From positions 46,572,001-46,636,000 of the forward strand of contig JAZBRS010000035.1 of assembly GCA_037176725.1 (NCBI GenBank): a stretch of 64,000 nt of DNA, read 5' to 3'. Position numbers and translations under genes: made by a program. The notes below the pieces were generated by a model that worked only from the letters and a program-made list of their open reading frames with translations, searched no databases and was not told where the DNA came from. The DNA is from Posidonia oceanica. Its lineage: Eukaryota; Streptophyta; Magnoliopsida; Alismatales; Posidoniaceae. Below, piece after piece: positions 56,701 to 64,000 of the stretch. The number at the start of each line of letters is the position of its first letter. Positions within the stretch are counted from its first letter, which is position 1.

Positions 56701-59548
56701 GAAGCCGCTGTCCTTGTAGCTCCGGCGACCGGTGCCAGAGAAGAAGGTAACTCCGGCGAGTCTTTGCGGGCAGCACAGGTGACGAAACGCCTCGGGGAAA
56801 AGCCGAGGAGCAAGAGGGCGACGAGGGGAATCCGGGGGAAGTTTGCCTCGGCCCTTTCGCACGCCGGAACAGCCCACCCACCTGGGTGGCTTTCGGCCGG
56901 CCGGAGAAGAGTGGGGACGGCGGAGGACGGCGGCTGCTGCGTTGGGGAGCTCGGGGGGCGTTGCCGGAGGCCCGAGGAGGATGACGGAGGTCTCAGAAGG
57001 GTCTTCTACGGCCCATGGCAAGATCTGGTTCAGTGGAGGCTTTGCTGTGAAGGCCGAGGTGGGTGCGGCGTTGTGCGGCGTTCCAGGCCTAGGCAAGGGT
57101 ACGGGCGGCTAGGTGGTTGCTTGGGGAGTGCGTGGGAGGAAACGGAAGTGAATTTCACTGAGTGTAGAGGAAGATATGGGTGCTTGAAGATTTTGGCAAA
57201 AATGAGGACCCAAGTGTTTGTAGTGGACTGTGAGGAGTGTGGAAGGTTTTAGGGCGCGATTTTGGGTGGCTTGGGAAGGTGGTTGCTTGGTGAGTCTGAT
57301 GGCAAAGTTCTGGGATTTTAGGAGGCTCGTGGTGGTGGATTTGCAATGTGGAAGGTCGGCAAGATGGTGTTGGGTGCTGAAGAGTTTGGAGCTTGATTCC
57401 GGGAAGGTTTGAAGGTGTTTTTCAGTTCTGGAAGAAGGGTGAGAGAGCCGGGAACTTCGTCTTTGCAGGTGTATTGGCCGAACCCTTTTCTGATTCCAAA
57501 ATCCCAAGTTTTGTTGCCTCAAAGTTGCTGGTTTCCAACAGTCAAAGGGAGGGCATGGGTCTCTGTTTTCTGCCACCATTGGCAGGGCATGGAGGGAATG
57601 GTCTTGGTCGTGGGTCGTGGGTGATGGTGGGAGGTCAAGGTGGTGTCAGGGAGGTTTGAAAAAAAAAAGAAAACCAATGGGGGAGAGGTGTTGTCGTTTG
57701 CAGGTTGTGAGAGAGGAGGAGAGTGGAAGAAGAAGAAGAGATGGAGGGAAGAAGAAGAAGTTGGAGTTGGCCGGCTGTGGGTTGGGCCTTGAGCACAGTA
57801 AAAAAGAGAAAGAAAAGAAAATGAAGGGGAGGAAGAGAGGAATGAGAAGTGGGAAAGAAAATAAGGAAGAAGAAGAAAGGAAGAGAAAGGAAATAAAATT
57901 AGAAGAAGAAAAATAAATTAAAAATAAGTAAAAATACTAGAAAAGTTGTGTTGTGAGTTAGGATTTTAATTAGATTTTTAGTGACTGTTTTTAGGTTAAT
58001 TAGTGTGTTTTGGGCTTGATTAGGGTTTTAGGGTTTTGGTTTTGTTTTTAATTAGTTTTTACTTGACTAAGTGTTTGTTAAATCTTTTTAAATTGTTTTT
58101 TTTTTAAATTGTGTTTTTCTTGTTGAGCATTTTAGGATGTTGATTAGGATTTTTTAGGATTTATTTTTATATTAATCGGAATGGGTTTTGGGTTTTTAAG
58201 TCTTAGTCTTTTTAGGGTTTTTCTTTCTTAAGTCTTTTGGATTAGGTTTTTTAATTTTTATTTGCTGATTTTTCTTGATGTTTTTTAATTAGGTTTCTCT
58301 TGTTTGATTAAGAGTCTTCAAGTCCTTTTGATGTGTTCTTCATCTTTCTTAATTGAGTTCTCAAATTGTTTTCCTTAGGTTTGTTAAGTTAAGCTTTTTC
58401 TTTCATTAATTACTTATCTTAGTGTTCTTAATTGTTTCACTTCTTTTTTAGGGTTTATTTTTAATTCTTTTGGTAGGGTTTTTACTTTTGGTGGGTCTTG
58501 GTTTTGTTTTAGTTTTTTTCTAGATTTTTCAGTATTTTATTTTGGTTTGTTTCGCATTTTTTAGTTTGCATGCTTGATTTTCTTTTTAGCTTGATTTAGT
58601 TAAGTTTAAGTTTTTTAATTGATTGCTTAATGTTTTTTAATTGTTTTCCTTAGAGTTCTGGTTTGTCTCTTTTATGTTTTGGAATTTTATGGATTTTTAG
58701 GGGTTTTTATGGGTTTTTGCAAAAGAAAGAAAAGGAAAAGAGAAGGAGGAAGAAAATGGAAAAAGGGAGAAATAAAAGGGAAAGAGATGAGTTGGAGGGA
58801 AATGATTTTTTAAAATTCAGAGAAAATGCTAAAAATAAAATAAAAATAGGAATAAGATAGAGAAGGGATAGAAGCACAAAGGGGGCCCACAGCCAGGCCA
58901 GGGAAAGGGCAAGAAGGGGATGAAAAGGGAGATGATAATCAGGAGAGAGAGAGGAGAGAGAAAATGATAATCCTAGAGAGAGAAAAGGATAATTTGGGTG
59001 AATGGAGGTCTTAAAGGTCTCGGAATGGGATGAAAATTGGCGAGCGGGTAGTCTAGGGCTTAAGGCATTAGGTCTGAGGTTTTGGTTTGATTCTAAGAAG
59101 GTTTTGGAGGGGTTTCAAGGTGTAGAAAAAGGGGAAATTCACCTAGGTTTTCTAGGGTTTTTGGGAATGGGTTAGGTTTAGAAATTTCTAGGTTCTAGAG
59201 TAGGTTTGTTGAGTGGGTGTTGGTGGATTTTCCTATGGATTTTGGTCAAGTTTTGAGCTCGGGAAGAGGGGTAAAGGCTTAGGTCAAGTTGGCTAGTTTT
59301 GAAGGGTAAAAAGGAGGGTTAGGGTTTGGTTTTGGCTTGGGTTTTGGATGGTTTCAGGGTTAGGTTTTGGGACGGTTCCAGGGTAAGGTTTTGGGGTTAG
59401 AAAATGGGTGTGGTTCTAGGTTTGGCTTTGAGGTTTGAGCTGGAGTTTTGATTTGGGAAGAAGGATGAAGAGAAATGTGCGATTTTGGGTTTTTCCTAGC
59501 CGCCAGAGAGATCCGCCGATTCAGCCTTGTCGAAATGGGGTGTCAACA
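53719..59548 (-). repeat. LTR3 (5,830 bp), 5' LTR of unit C and right end of the array
   Basis: Same termini and internal layout as LTR1, shifted by 43,924. It has about ten visible substitutions relative to LTR1, mostly transitions, and a 12-G run near 56560. At 59548 the LTR end is followed not by a polypurine tract but by foreign sequence, which marks the true integration edge. Confidence 0.94.
54424..54794. repeat. Tandem sub-repeats of about 30 bp inside LTR3
   Basis: Same block as in LTR1, with a few substitutions such as C to T at about 54432. Confidence 0.82.
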
Positions 59549-62500
59549 GAAAGAACCCTCCTCCGGATTCCCCTCTTCCCCCTCTAGCTCCTCGGCCTTT
59601 CCCCAAGGCTTTTCGTCACCTGTGCCGCCCACACGACCTCGCCGAAGTCATCGTCTTCTCCGGCGCCGGTCACCCCCGCAGCAGCCGACCAGCTCCGTCC
59701 GGTCGCCCCGCGCTCCGCCGCAGGTCTCCTCCGCCTCCGCCACACCACGCCGGACTCCCCCGCTCCCCTCCTGCGTCGCGCCGACCCCTCCTCCATCTGT
59801 CTAGAGAAGTCGCCGACGAGCTCCGGCCTTCTCCCCTATAAGCACGCCCTCCACTGTTTTTTTTTATTTATTTTTTCATTAACTTATCATGTTTTCCTTA
59901 CATTGCATTGCTATCATATTAAGTTTCTAATATTGCATCTAAGTCCTGCTCAGTTTAAGATTTATTTACATTTGAATTGAAATCATATTGAATTGCAGTT
60001 AAAACCTATATTTTTGCTTATTTGCACTCTCATCCAGCTGCAGTTCATTTCTTCTAGCTGTCTTTTAAATTAAGCCCTGCATGTTTCTTGTATTTCATAT
60101 TGGTCCTCTGCTGTTGTGGTTTAACTTTATCTCTTTAGATCTAGTCCGGTAAGTTGCTATATTTGCATATCAGTCCGTTCTTAGTTCAACATAGCTTGCT
60201 GTGCTTTACTGTCTGCCCCAGCATGTTTTTATTTTTGCAATTGGGTCCTTTAGTTGTTAAATGCCATCTAAATGCTTGCTGTTATCTTATTAAATTGCTG
60301 TTAAGTCCTGATCTTTGCATTATTTGCAACATGGTCCTCTGATCTGTTATCAAGCATTCTGTTTTCATCCTTCATTTACTGCATTGCATTCTTAGCCCTT
60401 GTTTCCTGATTTTGCACATAGGTCCTCTGCATCATGCATAGCATGCATTTAGCTTGTATTTTTCTTACAAAAATTGCATTTCAACCGCTGCACGTTTTAA
60501 AATTGCATATAGGTCCTTCATTTTATTGCAAAGCTTATTCCAATACATGTTTACCTTATTAGATTGCATTTTAAACCCTGCATCTTGCAAAATTGCATTC
60601 AGACTCCCGAGTTTTCAAAAATCTTGCATTTGGACTCCCAATTCTTCAAGATCTTTGCATTTAGGCTCCCACTTTCTCAAAAATTGCATATAAGTTCCCA
60701 ATTTTTCTGAAAAATCATCCTTAGGTCTTTTCTTGCACTTTGCATGCATTGCATTCATGCATTCTTGCATTTGGCATTCCTTGCATACACTTAAGCATTC
60801 TTAGCTCCCATTCACATGGGAGGACCTGTTGTGCACACCCCTAGGACCTCCTATGCACCTAGATCCATTCTTCTCCCCTATTCTGGCCCCTCTGCCTTGA
60901 AGCTGGGATATCTTCAGATCCGGCTGTTGGATCTTCTCAACCAAGCTACCTGGACGACCCCGGCGGAGCGCTCTTGAGCATGGACCAAGCAGATCTCAGA
61001 TCAGGCTTCAGATTTCCTAGGTAAGTCCTCCTGAACCCCTGCACAGCATTCATTTGCACACCATTTGCATTGCATGCATCGTTTTCGCTTTCTGTTTCCT
61101 CGAACATGTAGAATAGGACTTCCTCTTCTTATCTATCAGCTCTGCTCCCTTTTTTCGCGTATTCCCAAGTGCTTTGTGTTGTGTTTCCCCTGGATTCACC
61201 ACTAATTACAACTTTCTTCCCCCTTTTCCACGATCTGATCGCACTGCGAGCTTTGGGCAGCGTGCGAGAAATATCGTGGGACGGTTTAGTGGGAAATAGT
61301 TACAAAATGGAGGTGATCCTTCCACTTGCTTATTTTCCCCATTCTAGGTCTTCACACCTACTCTACGTGGCCCTTAAACAGTGTCTGTTCTCACACACGC
61401 ACTGTTTGCTTCTCCTTTCGCTTCTCTTGTGCTCTCTCTTTGCATTTGCATCTGCATGGCTTTGTCGATGTTTTATTCCGCTCTGCTTTTGGCACCGTTT
61501 CGTGTGTCCGCTTTGTTTTTGACATCGTTTTGCGTGCCCGATTTGTTTTTGGCACCGTTTCGCGTGCCTGCTCTGTTTTTGTCACCGTTTTGCGTGCCCG
61601 CTTCGTTTTCTGGCACCGTTTTGCGTGCCCGCCTTGTCTTTTGGCACCGTTTCGCGTGCCTGCTCCGTTTTTGGCACCGTTTTGCGTGCCTGCTTCGTTT
61701 TCTGGCACCGTTTCTGTGCCCGCCTTGTCTTTTGGCATCGTTTCGCGTGCCTGCTCTGTTTTTGGCACCGTTTGGCGTGCCTGCTTTGCTTTTGGCACCG
61801 TTTTGCGTGCCCGCCTTGTCTTTTGGCACCGTTTCGCGTGCCCACTCTGTCTTGGCACCGTTTTGCGTGCCCGCTTTGCTTTTGGCACTGTCTTGCGTGC
61901 TGGCTTTGTTTTCCGCACCGTTTTGCGTGCCACTCCGTCTTTTGCGCTGTTTCGTGTGCCGCTCTCGTTTCTTGCGTTATTTCGCGCGTTTTACGTCGTT
62001 TTCTCTTGCATGTCGCCTGCATTGCTTGTTTTACCGCCGTTTTGCTTTTCCACTTGCATTTGCATATAGGGCAATGATGCTTACTGCCTGGAGTTCTCAC
62101 GAGCCAGGTTTCGCCCGGTTCGGAACACAAACAGCGTTGCTGAGCACTTAGACTGCACGTTTACTTTCCTGCTTTGCATCCCACCACTTAGAGCACACCT
62201 TTGAGCATTCATTCAGGCATACATTGGCATTTAGGCATTTAAACCTGCATATCCCTGCGTATGCGAGCGTAAGCCTAGAAAGACCGATTCTCGGGCGTGT
62301 CGGGGGTGCCTAACACCTTCCCCGCACGTAACAGGAGTCCTTGCCCAGTCTTTTGGCCCGCAATGACCATATTGCCCTTATCCTAGGCATGAGTCATATC
62401 ATTTGCATTTGTTTTCCTTTGCTTTGCTTTGCTTTGCATCTCTTGCTTGATTTTGCGTGTTAACTCATGCATTTCCCTTGGTTTTCCTTGTCTCCCGATA

Positions 62501-62641
62501 ATAGACACGGTGGCGACTCTGAATCGTCTTATCTTCTTCTTTTCTTATCTTTTCTCCTCTGTTTTAAGTGTTTTCGAGTTGAGCCCTCCTGCTCGGACTT
62601 AGCCACTAATAGTAAACCTGATTCTGATTGGGATTACTACA
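59549..62641 (+). repeat. Older, diverged LTR of the same family, 3' part only, opposite orientation
   Basis: Read on the + strand this aligns collinearly with the reverse complement of LTR1 from about 12906 down to 9795. The GC-rich block with GCTCCTCGGC-type words comes first, then TTGCAT-rich repeats, a block near 60820-61010, GGCACCGTTTTGCGTGCC repeats at 61480-61960, the conserved block 62220-62400, and an end ...GGGATTACTACA at 62641 matching ...GGGATCGCTACA of the array LTRs. Its length (3.09 kb) equals that of the matching part of LTR1 (3.11 kb). The first 2.7 kb of the LTR is missing, so the array most likely split it. No primer-binding site follows its end, so it was probably a solo LTR or a 3' LTR. 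Confidence 0.85.
61480..61960. repeat. Tandem sub-repeats of about 30 bp in the older LTR
   Basis: About fifteen degenerate units share GGCACCGTTTTGCGTGCC or GGCACCGTTTCGCGTGCC, alternating with T/C-rich spacers such as CGCTTTGTTTTT. The core is the reverse complement of the unit in LTR1-3, and its GGCAC/GTGCC arms are better preserved here. Confidence 0.85.
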
Positions 62642-62737
62642 ACAACCAACAGCATCCCCATTAAACAACAAAATTCATATTACAGGGGGAAAGAAACAAT
62701 AACAACAATAACAATTGGTCACACCACCCAAAGAAAA
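62642..62737. other. Short segment between older LTR and gag pseudogene
   Basis: A/C-rich on the + strand. In the orientation of the neighbouring gag it begins at GAGG|GTAAGT, a good 5' splice-site match, and continues T-rich. Expected protease sequence is absent here. No gene. Confidence 0.5.
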
Positions 62738-63925
62738 CTACTGAGACTTACCCTCTACAACATTACCAGAGGGCCCACAGTCGGGAGCTGAAATAGTAAA
62801 CACACGCCCCCGGGTCGGCTGCTGTGGCACACTCCCCGCTCTCTTGGGAGGATCTAGACACAACCTCTGCACATGTCCCGATCTCCCACAGTTGTAGCAC
62901 ACCACTCCACTCCGATTCGTCACCTGCTGTGCTCGAGGGTAGTGCGCTGCAAAGTGACCCGCCTAGCCACACTGGAAACACTAGGCGCTACCTTGTCCAC
63001 TCGAAGCAGCCTAACTCAGACCGATGCTACCAACTCCTGCAAAGCTGTGCCGGGCGCTGGAGGCAGGGCCAGCACCACCACCTCGAGCAAAACTACTCCG
63101 GGCACCAGAACCATCACCAGATCTGTCCTTCTTTCTCTTCCCTGGGCTACTCATGCCACTGGAACTCGGTAGACTAGAGATAGAGAACCGGGAAGTGAAG
63201 GGCAACTCGGCCTTCCCCTTGGAGTGACCACTCACATACTGGTTATACTCCTCTTCAAAGCAGGAAGTCATCTGGACCACCTCAGCAACCGTCACATATC
63301 GGTAGCCCATCACCTTCACCCTCAAGCTGGGTTGAAGGCCTTCTAAAAATCTCTCTACCTGCCTTTCCTCATAATCAAAGGCCTAGGCGAACCTCTCCAA
63401 CCGGGCAAAAGAGGCTACATACTTAGCCACAGACATCCTGCCCTATTGCAGACTCCGGAACTCTCAGTCGAATCGGCTCCTTACATGGCTCGAGAAGTAC
63501 TTCTCATAGAATGCAACCTTGAATTCCTTCCACAGGATGTCGACCATTATAGAATCCAGGAACTTCAGCCACCTTGTGGCTCTCCACCACTCATCAGCAT
63601 CACCTTCGAGCTGAAAGGCAGCCAACCGCACCTAGTGCTCCTCTAGGCACGCCAAACTATACAACAACTTCTCAATCCTTCGCAGCCATGCCTCACTCTC
63701 CTCAGGAGTACCAATACCCTTGAAAGTCAGCGAGTGGAGCTTGCTCAATTGGCGAAGCCATGGATCTCCCTCAGACGCTCTACCAGAGCCACTCTTGCCA
63801 AACGCTTGAGAGATCCCGCGCATCCAGCCTCGCAACTCTGTCCGCACTCCCTGCCAACCCCTCTCCTCTCGAGAGCTAGGTTCCTCAGCAGGGGCCTTAT
63901 CCTTCTGACGGCCACAACAAGACAT
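62738..63925 (-). pseudogene. gag: Decayed chromovirus-type Ty3/gypsy gag
   Basis: A single frame from the ATG at 63925 down to 62738 encodes a retrotransposon gag. It has a GTPEESEAWLRRIEKLL-type segment, a region around AFDYEERQVERFLEGLQ, then two zinc knuckles: a decayed CFQCG(stop)AGHF copy, and an intact CYNCGRSGHVQRLC at about 62845-62890. At least seven in-frame stops interrupt it (codons ending at 63632, 63464, 63443, 63383, 63011, 62981 and 62963), with no frameshift needed. Most stops are TAG and fit CAG to TAG changes. The sequence ends just before the expected protease. It is a different lineage from the array (two CCHC knuckles, no Tat features). It is older than the flanking elements by its decay. 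Confidence 0.82.
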
Positions 63926-64000
63926 GCTGAACCGGGAGAGAAGCAACAAAAACCTACACCACAGCCAATAAGACAAGCAACAATATATGCCAAACAACAG
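63926..64000. other. Upstream flank of the chromovirus-type gag
   Basis: In gag orientation this is the end of its 5' untranslated region. No primer-binding site is visible before the window ends. Confidence 0.4.

Larger units (their letters stand above)
1..59548 (-). mobile_element. Tandem array of Tat-lineage (Ogre-like) Ty3/gypsy retrotransposon, three units sharing LTRs
   Basis: The same sequence recurs with a period of about 21.96 kb (for example the leader-gag junctions at 8462, 30423 and 52388). Adjacent interiors are separated by a single LTR, giving interior A, LTR1, interior B, LTR2, interior C, LTR3. By eye the units differ at only a few sites per kilobase or fewer. Such LTR-sharing arrays are normally explained by unequal recombination between LTRs or by integration of an LTR-LTR recombined form; the sequence does not say which. 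The array ends on the right at 59548, where the LTR terminus meets unrelated context. The left end is outside the window. Confidence 0.95.
31754..59548 (-). mobile_element. Unit C: complete but coding-defective retrotransposon copy (LTR3 as 5' LTR, LTR2 as 3' LTR)
   Basis: Same order as unit B: 5' LTR 53719-59548, primer-binding site 53700-53717, gag-pol 52388-43450, extra ORF 42010-40724, polypurine tract 37594-37582, 3' LTR 37581-31754. It shares LTR2 with unit B. Both coding regions are broken by single-base changes. Its outer 5' LTR end at 59548 is the right boundary of the array. Confidence 0.93.

Noticed and set aside
62642..62660. Decayed primer-binding site after the older LTR
   Set aside because: Sequence after ...ACTACA (ACAACCAACAGC) does not match TGGCGACTCC in any sensible alignment.

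Overview
The window is repetitive plant nuclear DNA. There is no host single-copy gene that I can support and no RNA gene. About 93% of it (1-59548) is one head-to-tail array of a giant Ty3/gypsy LTR retrotransposon of the Tat lineage (Ogre-like in size), lying on the minus strand. The lineage call rests on the order gag, aspartic protease, reverse transcriptase, RNase H, a second archaeal-type RNase H, integrase, and on a primer-binding site of the TGGCGACTCC type. A seed plant with a large genome is implied; I cannot name the species.

Layout, in + coordinates, with element sense running from high to low: unit A interior 1-9794 (cut by the window edge inside the integrase C-terminus); LTR1 9795-15623; unit B interior 15624-31753; LTR2 31754-37581; unit C interior 37582-53718; LTR3 53719-59548. 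Neighbouring units share one LTR, so the repeat period is about 21.96 kb. A free element would be about 27.8 kb with two 5.83 kb LTRs. Each interior holds, in element sense: primer-binding site, about 1.3 kb leader, gag-pol frame of about 2,978 codons, a 1.4 kb spacer with A-rich sense tracts, a separate ORF of about 428 codons resembling the plant mobile domain, and about 3 kb of non-coding 3' DNA ending in the polypurine tract.

Coding state differs between units. Unit A gag-pol is open throughout the visible part. Unit B has one in-frame stop between RT and RNase H, and its plant-mobile-domain-like ORF is intact. Unit C has one stop and two single-base frameshifts in gag-pol, and four single-base indels in the extra ORF, all in short homopolymers or repeated bases.

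The most unusual feature is the 3' non-coding region of the element (16190-18490 in unit B, 38148-40448 in unit C). It is an array of short hairpins with compensatory stem variants. In its core, five modules are each closed by a different self-complementary stem of 9-12 bp and joined by six linkers of exactly 30 nt. The whole set is bracketed by a further 9-bp complementary pair. This looks like a large, selected, cloverleaf-like nucleic-acid structure. I know of no description of it.

Right of the array, 59549-62641 is the 3' part of an older, diverged LTR of the same family in opposite orientation, apparently split by insertion of the array. It abuts a decayed chromovirus-type gag (62738-63925, minus) that runs toward the window edge.
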